Shown here in pieces: positions 47,260-59,360 of a stretch of DNA of 64,000 nucleotides; position 1 is the first letter of the stretch; each line of letters starts with the position of its first letter. A program made the position numbers and the translations under genes. The stretch spans positions 12,650,501 through 12,714,500 of the forward strand of contig OX637291.1 in assembly GCA_951799445.1 (NCBI GenBank), read 5' to 3'. Source of the stretch: Pseudisothecium myosuroides. Its lineage: Eukaryota > Streptophyta > Bryopsida > Hypnales > Lembophyllaceae. The notes under the pieces are model-generated. The model was not told the origin of the DNA. It was given only the letters and a program-made list of their open reading frames with translations, and searched no databases.

Positions 47260-49786
47260 AAACTTCTGATATTTTGCTGCAAGTGATGTCACATTGTGGA
47301 CAACTTCCTTTTTCTGCTAATCCAAGGCATTGTTTTATTTACCCAGTTTGTATGGTTGGGATTAGTTGTTTCTGGAGTTGTTTTGCATGTTTCTTCACAT
47401 GTTCGAGACCCTTATGTACTTTTGATCTTTTGAGCCAGCAATCTAGCAATTCACCAAAGTCCAGGCTCAAGTTGATCTGTACTGAAATTTATCTTGGACA
47501 TCTTCACACATATGTTGTGTGAGATTTGGTTTCGGAAAGTCTAGAAGGCCACGGTGAAGGCAGAAGATGAAGAGTACTGCAGCCAGGTTGTAAATGCAGG
47601 TCGGTTAGGATGCTTTGAGCAAAAGCAGCCATGTGGAGACAAGCCTTGTGTGTGGACATACTCCATCAATAACGCTCAAGCAGATTCCTTCCAATGAGAG
47701 CACTTGATTTTTTTCTCTTTAATTTGCCAGTACGCAAAGGCAACTCACAAAGCTCAGAGTGACTTTAAAAAAAATTCCTATCATCATGAGTTCCTGTGGA
47801 ATGTACCACTTTCAGACCGGTTGTTCAACAAACAACAACTTTGGAACATGCATGTTCCTGCATGCTCTAGTGCCTCTGCACTCCACACATGATGGATAGC
47901 TTCCAGCTGACAGAAAGGTGAGCTTCTATTTCAGTTCAGCAATTAAACCAAGCTTCTATTTCAAGCTTCTACAATTATCCTGAGTGGGCCAGATTTTGCA
48001 GAATTCTGCAGCATCATGCCCAAGGCACCCAGAGTACTATTTATCTTGAAGGATTTTGGTATGTTAGTCCATATTTGAGGCATTCAGTTGAGAGCTTGAT
48101 AATATGCTCAAGGATTTAGATCCACAGAGCAAGTCTTACATAAGTTCCAGCAAGAGGCTATGCTTATTTTAACTCTGACTGCAGTACTTTCTGATCATGG
48201 AGGCAGGAGAACATTAAGCATTTGCAAATTTTGACATATTTTGCACAGGGGCCAAGTTCCTATACTGTAGTTGCACTAGTCCATTTTTTGGTACACTCTT
48301 GTTATTAACTGAAAAAGAGATTCTACCACATCTAAGCATGCATCATGAGGAAGTTACACACATGAAGAGTCAAAATATCATTGATATCTGATAGACCATA
48401 AACCAACACAAGATCAAATACATAGGTTGTGTACTTCCGCATAAGCAATAGTTGTTATTAGAGTCGGCCCTCAAAACTCAAGGAAGACACCAGTGAAAAG
48501 TAGAAAACTATGTGAGTAATACTTCAGGGTGTTTTTTCATTCCTGGGACGCACATGTGCATGAGATTTACATGTACATACCTTCCTTAAGCCTCAGAAGA
48601 AGGCAGTTTCAAGAATGTGCTCCAAAATTTTATTCAGAATTGGTATTACAAGAAAAGAAGACTCATAAGTGGCATGCTCGATTTGGCAACAAACTCACAA
48701 TTGAATCACAAAGCAAGAATCACAAAACAGCTAATATGTACTCATCATCTACAATTGTTTTTAAAGGTGATTGAAATTGGTTTCTCCAACCTAACTAAGA
48801 TGCTGGTACGATAGTACCAATCTCCACGTCGTGCATTTTGCTGCAGTGATGATTAAGCTGAAGGTGGGCCGGGCAACAAACACATCAAGGTTGTGGGAGA
48901 CCTCTCAACAGTCCCGACAGAATAATTTTGGCACAGTACGTGATTACTTGTCCCCACCCACACAAGCCACTTAAGCAAGCCAGCTGCAGCAGCAGCAGCA
49001 CTGCCTACTCACCGATGATTCAATCGACAAATGTATGCAAGTTTCATGATATGTCCCAAAGCCATCAAAAGTCTCAAGCCGGGAGGGACGTGCTGTCTGT
49101 ACAACCCCGTTTCCTGTACACTGCATTGGTGGTTACGTTGACAAGTCAATCGAATAAGATTTCACATCACATAAAGAAAAAGAAAAAAAGAAAAAAGCAG
49201 CACTCAATAAGTGAGTGAAACTGGGGTCCATTTGCATTCATCTTTGAATTTCTCTCTCTCAAGTTTACAGCCAAAAGTGGGAGAACGCTGACTACTGAAG
49301 CATCAACTGGTGTCCAGATGCTTTGAGTTGATAGTTGATAGTATAAAGAAACACGCATTGGCTATTTGTCAAGTTTTTGTTCGATGTCTGTCTTCGCTTT
49401 GAATGCGGCATGCTGTTGACCAATTTGTAACAAGTGTGGAGAGTCAGCATCTGTGGCTTGCCAGTCAAATGTCATCCTTGCACTTTTTCCTTCTGAGTAT
49501 TGGTGTTGAATCAACCAATATTGCATAAAATAAAACATCCCGGCGTGTTTCATGGCCCAACATGCACTCGGAAACATGCTTTGGAACCCACTTGCTTGTC
49601 CAAAGAAAAATGACTTACACACTTCAGCGGAAATGGATGGGAGAGTGACACAAATGGGAGGATCTTGTAGATGTTGGAATTGGATGATTGATGGCATTGG
49701 ACCGATTTATTGTAGTTAGTGGAGCTATTGGTATGTGACAAACTCTTCATTTATGCATACCGGAATTAATCAATTTTCTTCTACCT
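47260..49786. other. Intergenic DNA downstream of the patatin-like gene
   Basis: Base composition is more balanced than elsewhere and simple repeats are few, so unannotated exons are possible. The longest open frame (49362-49697, minus, 111 codons) is not recognisable and lacks clear splice context. No transposon ends were seen. Confidence 0.35.
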
Positions 49787-49787
49787 A

Positions 49788-50035
49788 AGGTAGTTTGCTC
49801 CCAAAGTGACCTTGCTCTCAAAGCAACAACTAACACAAAAGTACATTTTTCTTTCTTCAATGTACCAATGGTGTACATTTTAGGAAATGGTTGCTTTTAG
49901 TTATTGCAATTCCACAAAGGTCCAAAAAACATGAAACGACTTGAGTTAGATGCCAATTTCATTTTTTTTCCTCCCATTTAAGTGAAAATTAAAACAAAGT
50001 ATAATGATGTTAATCTGGCACTAGCTTCACCAATG
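49788..50035. mobile_element. MITE family D, truncated copy
   Basis: TA then AGGTAGTTTGCTCCCAAAG opens the element, followed by the family words CTTTCTTCAATGTACCAATG, GTACATTTTAGG and GATGCCAATT. No right terminus. Confidence 0.5.
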
Positions 50036-50290
50036 CAGCGTCCATAGATAGTGAGTAAACCATGTCATCATACTGTATGTCCGTCCATCTGGCGGATTAG
50101 TAGTGTGACTGGCCAAGTGATGCAAGCAGCAGCAGTACTGATTTTCAGAGTACTACCACTGCCCAAGTCCATTCACAGGAATTCCGTGGCACACAACTCA
50201 CAGGGAAAGGTTCAGCTGGGTGCCTGCAATCAGGCTTTTGTCTGAAACTTTCGATTTACAGAACATTCGATATCAATTTATCTGCAGGTA

Positions 50291-50427
50291 AGGTACGAGG
50301 TCATTAAATTGAGGGGATTCTAAATGCGTCCTCTATCTAAAAATGCGTGACATGCTCCTTGAAATATTTATTACTGTCATTGATGAGGTGGGTAGGCTTA
50401 AATGGGCGATTCATGAACCTCCTACCT
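50291..50427. mobile_element. Short family B-type MITE
   Basis: The ends are AGGTACGAGGTCA and TGAACCTCCTACCT with TA flanks (50289-50290, 50428-50429). It is 137 bases and non-coding. Confidence 0.65.
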
Positions 50428-50437
50428 TAATTAAGTA

Positions 50438-51268
50438 AGGGCCGCTTCACTCTATGCCCGAAGGTTGAGAGTCCGTCGGTTTCCACCAATCAAATTTCAG
50501 AAAACCAAGACTTTGAACTCTCGACCCTTCACACTATGCTCGAAGATCCAAAGTCCATCGCCCTCAAAACTGCCTACATGGCAGCAAATGCCTACATGGC
50601 AACGGCCTCACGACGGACTCTCGACCATAGTTTGGGTCGGCCAAAAATAGCAACCCAAACTATGGTCAAGAGTCCATTGAATTTTTTCTGAAAAATGTCA
50701 AAAATGACAAGATCGCAGCCGTTAGATTAGACTAGATTTGTAGTTTTGGTAGTAGGTAGGTAGTAGTACATCCCTTGTGTTATTTGTTATATAAGCGTGA
50801 AAATCCTAAATCCGTTGTATATCACATTTACAAAAATACATTCATTTACACATATATTTGTTATTTGTTATTTGTCGCCATTGGGGTTTGAAACCTAGTC
50901 TCCACGATTACAATGGAGAGTCTTTGCATTCAATGAACCTATTTTCCTTAACCTACTTCCCTTCAATGACCAATCCCACCCTTTTATTCCATTTATACCC
51001 TTCATATTCGTTGTTTGATGAGAAGAGCATGTGCTGTGGATAGTTTTCCAAGGCCATTTTGGACTCCTTTCTCATGTTTTTTATCTTTTACTTGAAAAAA
51101 TTGACACATGGGTGAAATTTGGACTTTGGGCTTGGCCTTCGGAGGTTTCACACTATGGCCGTCCAAAGGCTCCAATTCCTAAATTTCAGGGCCTATTTAT
51201 TGCCCATTTCGTTGGACTCTCACTTCCACGGACTCTTGACTTGGTCGGGCATAGTGTGAAGCAGCCCT
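50438..51268. mobile_element. TIR element with AGGGC(C/T)GCTTCAC ends
   Basis: The inverted ends are AGGGCCGCTTCACTCTATGC and GCATAGTGTGAAGCAGCCCT, flanked by AAGTA on both sides (50433-50437, 51269-51273). Several inner words (CACTATGC, GACTCTCGACCAT) repeat. It is 831 bases; the 79-codon frame at 51031-51270 overlaps the right end and is incidental. The superfamily is not assigned. Confidence 0.6.
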
Positions 51269-51325
51269 AAGTATCCACTTCACCTAAACATCTGTCGTGT
51301 GTGGTCTACACATCTACATATGCTA

Positions 51326-51481
51326 AGGTAAACTACCCCATTCCAAACCAAATGGGAGCAAGCCCATTCTGGTCTAAATTATATTAGTGGTGTACATTTC
51401 AGAACTTGAATGTACACCATTAACATAATTTAGTCCACAATGGGCTTGCTCCCATTTGATTTGGGATGAAATAGTTTACCT
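51326..51481. mobile_element. Palindromic MITE with AGGTAAACTA ends
   Basis: AGGTAAACTA... pairs with ...TAGTTTACCT almost along its whole 156 bases, including AAATGGGAGCAAGCCCATT with its inverse. Flanks TA (51324-51325, 51482-51483). A decayed relative is at about 60240-60370. Confidence 0.75.
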
Positions 51482-51582
51482 TACTTGGTTTAAAAATATT
51501 TTGATTACAATATAATAAGCTCAAACAATTGGAAATACCATGTAGCAATACATTCAACAAGCTCCTTTGGTAAGACAAATTA

Positions 51583-52018
51583 AGGTGGGTATCTCCAAAA
51601 TTACCACTTTTTGCTATTATGCCTAGTTACTATTATAAGACTGGTCAAATTATCGTATATTTTCTTATTGGCAGGTGAAAAGAGCATAACATTGTTAATG
51701 GGTTTGATTCTTTCCTCCTCCTCTAAGTAATAATACTTCCCAAGATTCCTGGGAGGAAATTGAATTAAAATCTGAATGAGGCTATTGGTAGGAGCAAAAG
51801 GGACCCTCCAGCATTGATTAACAATGTTATGAGGTTCAAACGCACCAAAGAATATAACATTTGGATATTGTATGTAAAATTTATGAAGGATCGAGGTTTT
51901 TTTGGGTAAAGGTTCTAAAATCGTTTTTCTTTCAAAGCCGGTACATATTGATTTTGGAGTTGTACATGGAGCAATGATGGCAATTTTGGATCAATGGCAC
52001 ATTTGAAGGTGTCCACCT
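51583..52018. mobile_element. MITE family G, long copy with an inner insertion
   Basis: The ends are AGGTGGGTATCTCCAAAA and ATTTGAAGGTGTCCACCT, with TA flanks (51581-51582, 52019-52020). It aligns with 6650-6921 except for an extra 144 bases at 51686-51829. Confidence 0.7.
51686..51829. mobile_element. Small TIR element nested in the family G MITE
   Basis: The inverted ends are CATAACATTGTTAA and TTAACAATGTTATG. The sequence is absent from the sister MITE at 6650, which runs from GTGAAAGG straight into AGGTTCC. It is non-coding, with a short direct flank (AG) at most. Confidence 0.6.
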
Positions 52019-52020
52019 TA

Positions 52021-52439
52021 ATTTATAGGCTTCAAAATACTTTCCATGTTCACAACTCTATAACGTGTAGAAGTTGCCGCATCAATTGTATGCTCAACAT
52101 GATAGATTTGTGAAGATATGCGGGAAATTAAAGAGTAATTATATATAAAGTGTATCATTGCAGATGTTATAGTTAACCTTCTATAGGAACAAAGCTAGTT
52201 CATGAGCATAGAGCGGGAGCGTGAAGCGTAGACGACCTTCAATGGTTATAGGATACCTATATTATAGATGTGTATAACATTATCTATAAGGTGCCTTATG
52301 TTATAGGTACCTTCAATGGTTATAGGGTCCCTACTTACACCTTTTAAGGGTACCTATGTTTTAAAGAATAACCTCTAAAACAAGCTCTAGGCTCACCAAA
52401 TCTAAACTTTGAGCTCTAAGCTCCACACTCATATGGTAG
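52021..52439. repeat. Intergenic DNA with TATAGGTACCT words
   Basis: 52195-52450 holds repeated words like GGTTATAGGATACCTATATT, related to the element at 30960-31206. No gene. Confidence 0.35.
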
Positions 52440-52745
52440 CATCCCTGCTATAAAAGTGATCCTACTCTAGTAGCAATCTCTAAAGATGAAGTACATTTTG
52501 CTTTCTTCAATGTACCAATGGTGTACATTTCAAGAATACGTCGCTTTTAGTGACAATTGCATTTCAACTTCAAAAATTAGTAACTAACTCTACAAAGGTT
52601 CAAAAAATATCAACCCACTTGGATTAGATGCCAATTCCATTTTCCTTCCTACAAAAAATAATTGAAAATTATTTCAAGGAATTTAGCTTCCCCCCAAATG
52701 CTATTAGCTCTTAAAAGGTTGCTCAAAGAGCAAACTCCTTATTAG
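52440..52745. mobile_element. MITE family D, decayed copy
   Basis: It contains CTTTCTTCAATGTACCAATG, TTCAACTTCAAAAATTAG and GGATTAGATGCCAATTCC as in 62038-62340. Both termini are decayed. Confidence 0.5.
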
Positions 52746-54854
52746 AGTAGGGAACCAACACCTTTCAAAGCCTATAACACTTACCAAAGCAAATCTAAAT
52801 TTTTTATGAATAATTGACCTTGCATATTAAAATAAGGGTAACTACAACTATTTGTCAATCCCTATCTAAAATTGTCCTCTACAGATTCTTGCCTAAAATG
52901 TATAATTCCTATATTTATGAAAGTTGAGGATTGATTTTAGAAATACCTATTTCTAAGATTCTAAAAATTCATAGTTAATTCATCAAGTGTCCAAAAAATA
53001 CATTCTTAGAGGATTTAGCATCTTCTTTTGATTACCAACAAGTATCCACAAAATCTTTTTTCAATATAATAATGGACATCATATTGAATTGCTTATTTGG
53101 ACACATTTAGGTGTAATTATTTTAAGATCATTGTAGGCATTGACACAAATGCAACTATAAAATGCTAAAATTAGAAAAATGCACAATATTTTGCAAGGAA
53201 AATAAAAATCCAAGTTTTAGTATCTTTTAATATATCAGTGGGCAAAAAGAGATGGTAAACAATTATAGTTATTTTAAAATTGAAGGTCTTGTAAGAGGCA
53301 CTTTCTAGTGTCTTCTTTCAATCACTAACATGATGCAATAAATATACTAAGATTGTATGATGATAGGAACAATGCTCAAATGCTTGTAGGTGTAGTTACC
53401 TTCCTAATTTCGTTATTGAGGGCATCGGGAGCCATGGACTCCATGCTCTAAGATCTTCTAGGGCATCCATTACTCCTACACCTTTGCATTGGAAGGGTTT
53501 GACACATGTCCAAATGGATGAAAAGTATTATGAGACCTTCCAAATATTCTCTAAAAACTATTTTTGAGTGTCAAAATTAGGCCCACCAAATCTAAGCATA
53601 GCAAATATTTTTTTAGATTCAACTTCTAATTTGTTAATACTATGTTTGCAAGACACATTTAGGGTGTAAGGGTGGGACATAAGAATTGACATTTTGCCAA
53701 ATATAGATGTGAAATTATGACATGTAAATTTTAGTGTGCAATGGTGACGATGCTCTAAGGCCTATTACACTGAGGAGTTTAGGATCCGCTATTCCATAGT
53801 ATTTAGAAATTAAAAGATTCCATTGAAAAATGCAGTTTTGTTCTGTGAATTTCTACACGGTCTTTGCTCCAGAATCTGACAATGCAGCCGCCACGTTCAT
53901 TACCTTGGTCATGTGCTTCGATCAGTGCATAGATTGGCGACAAACGCAGCTGTAAAACACCAAAATTAAAAAGAATGCACAGTAATTAACAAAGAAAACA
54001 ACAATCTAAGTGTTACTTGTCACTTTGTGGATGGAAGGAGACGAATGGTTTTTTTAATTTGTTTATCTTAACAATGTTAGTAGGTCCTACTTACAACTTA
54101 TAAGGCGACTTCTGGTGCCTCCTTTCTTTGAAGGTACTGTACTGAACAGTAGCTGGCTTCAATTCCTCAAAGGAAAAGAGAAAAAAAGGCACATTGTACA
54201 TTCGTCCAATACAGCGGAGTCGAGAGGTAGACTACATGAACTGCTTTCGGAGGTAGCCTTCCAGTATGATACTTAACAACTTCATTTGCTATGTATTGAA
54301 TAAAACAAATAGGAGCAAAAGAACTAAGAAACTAGTGCAAGGTTCGAGGAGCCAGATTCTGCCTTCAGTTCCTGTTTCGTCTGGGATTAATTGCCATGGG
54401 ACGTACGCACAGGCAAATCTGAACCCTGACATCTCCTTCCAAGTGTACAGAACTACAGATGTAAGTTCGCAGTTTCGTAATGAAGTGCATGCACAGACAT
54501 ACGATTGTTTACGTTCTCCTTTTCTTCTGTTTCTTTTTTACACAAATGAATCGAAAACGATTGTTTTCTTTTGTTATGACCTCGAGCTTCTTACTATACT
54601 TATTAACTTATCATAGCAGTCTTTCAATTTTGATCATCGTTCATGCTACCATCAAGGTAAAGTAAGCCATAGCTGATCGAAGAGGTCTCAGGTGTGAAGC
54701 TAATAAATTTCGGACGTTGAGTGTATGATAAGTAAAAGAGATATATTGGCGGCTCAAGTACAAGCATTTGTCATCAATAAGCTTTAGAATCTGTCAGAAA
54801 GGATGCCCGACTCCATCTGCCGTGTACTTACTTACACACATGGTGCTCGTAACT
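52746..54854. other. Intergenic DNA, no gene recognised
   Basis: AT-rich. The 116-codon plus-strand frame at 54266-54616 is not recognisable. A T-rich tract with ACACAAATGAATCG (54530-54552) resembles a reversed retroposon tail. Confidence 0.35.
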
Positions 54855-54856
54855 TA

Positions 54857-55319
54857 AGGTAAAGCAGCCCATCACGGTCAGAATTCGGAGTTTGTCTTCA
54901 TGCCATTGCTATAAATTTTAAATTTTTTCCCCACATAAAGACAATTGTGAAAAATAGAGAGAGCAGTTGAAATTATATTTTTTCGATAAAGTATGAATTA
55001 GCTATGAATTTTTGAAGGTTCAGCCCCAAAAGAGTCTCTGGACTACTCCATGATCAACAAAAACTGTATCCATAATGCTCACCTAACTCACCTAAAGCAG
55101 TCACAATATTTTCTAATGTAGAAGGTCTTTAAAAAGTCACTTCCTACAATGATTTACACAAAAAAGTTGGGTGTTCCTAATGAGGTTACTAATCACTCCA
55201 TTAGTGTCAAGTGAAACATTGATCATGACCCAAAATCTTACAAATTGAAAATAACCATCATGGGGTCATTCCTTAGGTGTCCATAATGGATCATTTAACC
55301 ATGATGGGTTGCTTTACCT
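54857..55319. mobile_element. MITE family C, full copy
   Basis: The ends are AGGTAAAGCAGCCCATCA and TGATGGGTTGCTTTACCT, with TA flanks (54855-54856, 55320-55321). It is 463 bases and non-coding. It is the reference for the copies at 10612, 15045 and 21248. Confidence 0.8.
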
Positions 55320-55321
55320 TA

Positions 55322-56266
55322 GTTGGCTTGTGACTTCTATTTTCTCATAAGTTATTATGGGCAGCAATGTTCGGTAAAACTGGCGGCTACTTAGTTCAAA
55401 GTTAGCCAGTGGAATTGGAAAAAAAAACCCGGTTGCAATTGGAAAACATTGACAAAAAATCAATGAAAAAATCTATAAAATTTCTATTTCAAGTAAAAAA
55501 AATAGAGAAAATATCTGGACTCTATACTTGAAAACTAGTTCAATTTGGGAAGTGAAGGAAAATAACTAGTAAAATTCCAAAAAAATCTTGAACGTTATTG
55601 GGCAGTGCAAAATGACACATTTATATAGGGGTTGCATATATAGCTCCAAGATTTTATACCAATGTAGCGATTGCATCCATTGAAAGAGGTAAATATTGTA
55701 GTATGACTTGACCTTCACTTTTTATTAAATAATTAATGTCATGATCAAATTTTTGTAAGAGGTCAAGAAACAAATAGTGAAATTTGTAGAAAATGAGTAA
55801 GAGATGTGTTGAAAACTTCACTAATAAAGGGCTAGTATTGGAAGGTTTTTCAATTGATGGGCAACTTAACTAGTATTGTAGCTTGGTGACATTATATATA
55901 TATTCAAATGAATTTGGCTAGTCATCAAAAGCAAATAAATGAAACACTACCTTGAACTTTTAAAAATACATTTAAAACACGTAGCCTACTTCCGTGCATG
56001 CGTATTAAACAAAATTTTAATAATTAAACCGTTTCCACTTCCATGACCTTTTTAACTTTGAAAGAACATGATATTTTGTTTATTTGAATATGATTTGTGA
56101 AATAATTAAATGAATACAAAAGTGAAACCATCTTTAATCCATATAAATTAAACAAACTACTTTGAATGAAAAAAAAAATTGTCATTGCAAAGACGAAGGC
56201 CAAGTCACACTCCGGTATATAGAAATATTATATCACTTTTAAGTGAAAAAATATATAAAAGAAGTA
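55322..56266. other. AT-rich intergenic DNA
   Basis: No gene or repeat structure recognised. Confidence 0.4.
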
Positions 56267-56920
56267 TTAATTCCTAAATGCCTGAGACCAAATTTTGGTG
56301 TCAACAATATTTTGAAGTTAAATAAAACCTAACCAAGTTGTTATTTTTAGTAGATTATATTTTTGAAATATTCTTTTGGAAGTCTAGTTTTAGCATCAAA
56401 AATCCAATTTTGAAAATGATTGATTATGATTTTTCTATTCAAGATTTTGTGCAAGGGTATCCATTGCAATCTTGACTTTTTGTAGTGTTGAGGGCTCTTG
56501 GAAATGAGCTGCAAATACACTAGATCTTGGAGAAAAAATCACATTAGAAATTCATTCCGAAAAAAATTGTTGAGTAGATTTTGAGAAGCCATAAATTGAT
56601 TGGGGCTATTCATGTTAGGCCCATTAACCTCATATTTTTTTGGTGACCAACTTTCTAGATTTACATGTGAAAAAAGGATTGAAAGATTTCAAATCACTTG
56701 CACAATTTTAACACCTTCATGATCAAACATTATAGTCTTTCAATCTATAAGTAATATTGTTGTGTTTTCTTTTTGTATGTGATCTCTAACATGTCTAGTT
56801 TGAATTTATACGTTTATAATTTAAAAAAAATTGATACAACTTATCAAAATGTTGACTTTTTGTTCAAATAGAGTAAATTCCTAGAAGTTCAAAAAAGGCC
56901 TTGGGCGTTTAGAGGTTAAC
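56267..56920. mobile_element. TTAA-flanked element (654 bp)
   Basis: The left end is TTAATTCCTAAATGCC and the right end is GGGCGTTTAGAGGTTAA; TTAA at 56267-56270 and 56917-56920. It is non-coding. Its right TTAA is the left TTAA of the next element. Confidence 0.6.
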
Positions 56921-57264
56921 CCTTAAAGGACGAACATGTGACCCTCGAAATCATCCCTTTTCATTACTGTGTGAATCATTGGCTTACAAAATTGGAAAAG
57001 GACTCATTGGAAGTCAGACTACTACACAGTAGAACTTCTCTAAATTAATAGAGTTGGGACCGGTTTGACACACTGCATTAAAGAGGTTATTACATTAGAG
57101 AGGGTCATGATGTTCACGAGGATGTTCATATGTGGTTCATATTGTTAAGCTGAGACTGGCAATTAATAATTCCTGGCACTGCTTTATTGGTTTAGAAAGT
57201 ATTGGATTAGGAAGGTTCTACTGTATAAGACTTCCCTTTTTCACAACAAATTTATCAAGACGAA
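56917..57264. mobile_element. TTAA element, left part only, related to 37756-39044
   Basis: It starts TTAACCCTTAAAGGACG and follows 37756 onward (GAAATCATCCC, GACTCATTGGAAGTCA, ACTTCCCTTTTTCAC). It is cut off where the family D MITE starts at 57267 and contains the Emigrant-like insertion at 57025-57225. Confidence 0.55.
57025..57225. mobile_element. Emigrant/pogo-like MITE
   Basis: Inside terminal (C/T)ACAGTAGAAC the left end reads CTTCTCTAAATTAATA and then GAGTTGGGACC. This closely matches the plant Emigrant/Lemi terminus (CAGTARAACCTCTATAAATTAATA, pogo-type Tc1/mariner). Flanks TA (57023-57024, 57226-57227). The related element at 37756 has the uninterrupted site ACTACTATACAAG. It is 201 bases and non-coding. 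Confidence 0.8.
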
Positions 57265-57551
57265 TAAGGTAGTCTACTCTAAAAGTGAGCAGGCTCTAAG
57301 TAATCATAACCTAGAGGTACATTTTGCTTTCTTCAATGTACCAACGGTATACATTTTAGGAGGCGGTTGGTTTTAGTGACCATTGTGTTTCAACTTCAAA
57401 AATTTGTAACTAATTCCATGAAGGTCCAAAAAATATGAAATGACTTGGGTTAGATGCCAATTCTAATTTTCTTCCTCCAAAAATTAGTTGAAAATTGTTT
57501 CAAGGAATTTAGCTTCCCCGAAAAGGCAAATAGCTCTTAAATGGTCACTTT

Positions 57552-58343
57552 TTTTTTACACAAATGAAACGGAATTTCATTGCAAAAAAATAAAGTACAA
57601 GACCACCACCCACAAGTGGCCTAGCGGGAAAACAGACAAAGACAAGCTTAAGACTAAAAGGACAGGACCAGACTGATAGATTGCTGCAACTAAACATCGA
57701 TAGTGCGTAGCTCTACAAGAGGCCGTGAGGCCTCTCCTGGCTAGCTAAAGGTGGAGTCACAATACAATCTTCACGTCGGCGAATGCAGTCATGGAGGTTG
57801 AAATTGGAAACCTGCTTGGGGGCCGGAGGCCACTTTCTTCGGTTGTTCATCAATCTAAATAGTCGCTTTTGGTTCGAGATGACCCTAAACTACCAGGTGA
57901 TGGTTGTGAGCAGGTTTTTTGTTTTTGTTTTTGGAGTAGTGCTGAAGTGGCATCATACGAGAAAATAATGTAGCCAAATATTTTAGTTTTCATCTATATT
58001 TTGGATAGAACTACCTTTTCATCCACATATTTGGATGAGTTTCATTTAAAATTGACAATTTCATCCAATTTTTTTAAAATATTGGAGCAATTTGGCATCA
58101 TCATCCAATTTTTCTTCAAATTTTTTCTAAAGGCTTGGTGCAGCCTATTTTTTTTTGAGGCATTTGGGCCTCATAAGGCCAAAAAAACCCAACCTGGTTG
58201 TGAGGTACCCAAACCAAATGGCGTGGTTGCGGGTTTGACAGGTTCCTTATCTTGTGTGAAATCAGCCACTCATCCTGACGGAAACCCTCGCAGTGTATTT
58301 CCTTAACACGCTTGGATCAAAAAAATAAAAAAATAAAAAAATA
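57552..58343. mobile_element. Composite retroposon insertion with GTCACTTT duplication
   Basis: GTCACTTT lies on both sides (57544-57551, 58344-58351). The left end has a T-run and ACACAAATGAAACGG, a reversed LINE/SINE tail. The right end has an A-rich tail (AAATAAAAAAATAAAAAAAT). Opposed tails within one duplication suggest two retroposons head to head or an inverted (twin-primed) copy. It contains a hAT MITE. Confidence 0.5.
57911..58196. mobile_element. hAT-type MITE, copy 2
   Basis: The ends are CAGGTTTTTTG and CAACCTG, with a perfect 8-bp duplication GTTGTGAG (57903-57910, 58197-58204). It is 286 bases, and the interior matches 16516-16795. It is non-coding; the 101-codon frame at 58001-58306 runs out of it and is incidental. 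Confidence 0.85.
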
Positions 58344-58437
58344 GTCACTTTAAGAGCATAGACTACCTTAGTTGAACTTCTGTCATATTAGAAGGATTCC
58401 ATGTCATCCATCAAACGCCAAACGTCGGTGTTGACAT

Positions 58438-59012
58438 TTAACCCTGGAGCGCTCCGACGTCCATTTTCTGGACGATGAACAGATTCAGATCCTTGTTTCT
58501 GTCTCATTCCTGCTTGGATGAAAGTCATCGTAATTTTTGGTGATACTTTATCAAGTTGTCCTATCCATCGGTTGGATTTGGTGTTACTAGAATATATACA
58601 TTTTTTAAATTACAAATGTGGAAGTATGTCAAGTGGTCAATTTGCATTGACTTTAGTTCAAAACTAGATGTGCAAAAATGAGGTCAAAGATGTAAAGGTC
58701 ACAAAAATTTCAAAAAATCACCATATGAAGAGAACCTTATTTCAAATCCATTTCAACAAGTTTTATTAAAAAAAATGATAATATTTTACTAGTAATTGAA
58801 TTTAGAAGGAATTCTGAAATTTTCTTTTCAAAATTTATAGAAAAAGATTGGTGATAGCATTAGTAGATCTAACCGTACGGATAGAATTTAAAAATCAAAA
58901 TCTACAGCTTTAATTTGTATAACAATTCCAAAATATTCTTCCAAATTGTAGTTTATAATGGTTTTTCTCAAATCGTCAATTTCGGAGATGAATCCAGACG
59001 TTTAGGGGTTAA
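58438..59012. mobile_element. TTAA-flanked element (575 bp)
   Basis: The ends are TTAACCCTGGAGCGCTCC and CAGACGTTTAGGGGTTAA, with inner ACGTC words on both sides. TTAA at 58438-58441 and 59009-59012. A partial inverted copy is at 2768-3234. It is non-coding. Confidence 0.7.
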
Positions 59013-59360
59013 GGGTAAATAGAACTGCTTGTGGAATTGTTGGCCTGGGCTGGGCTGCGCATTGATCTACTGAGGAGTGCGTGGCTAATTCTGCAACGAA
59101 GTAATTAGCTGTCACAAGTGCTGCTTTGCAGTCCCTTGGCAGCAGTAATCTGCAGATTACAGACTCTGCTGAGCTGCAATCTAATCCCCGTACGCACAGA
59201 GCCATACCTCACCCCCGACACGGAAGCTACTCGCAAAATTGTTCCCAATCATATACCAGTACACTAATGATGGTAAATAGTGTTACCTACACTAATTGAT
59301 TTTAAAATGTTATGACTTAATATTCTTCATGAATATTTTACGTAGATGTTTATGGTAAAG
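59013..59360. other. Intergenic DNA
   Basis: A 67-codon minus-strand frame (59002-59205) overlaps the TTAA element and is not recognisable. No gene. Confidence 0.35.

Larger units (their letters stand above)
57267..58368. mobile_element. MITE family D, full ends, with a large retroposon insertion
   Basis: The ends are AGGTAGTCTACTCTAAAAG and CTTTAAGAGCATAGACTACCT, flanked by TA (57265-57266, 58369-58370). The interior matches 62038-62340 up to AAATGGTCACTTT; the rest is an insertion (57552-58343) bounded by repeated GTCACTTT. Confidence 0.75.

Noticed and set aside
49362..49697. 111-codon minus-strand frame as a gene
   Set aside because: No recognisable domain or splice context; left only as a remark in the intergenic entry.
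58001..58306. 101-codon plus-strand frame as a gene
   Set aside because: It runs from inside the hAT MITE into retroposon sequence and crosses the element border.
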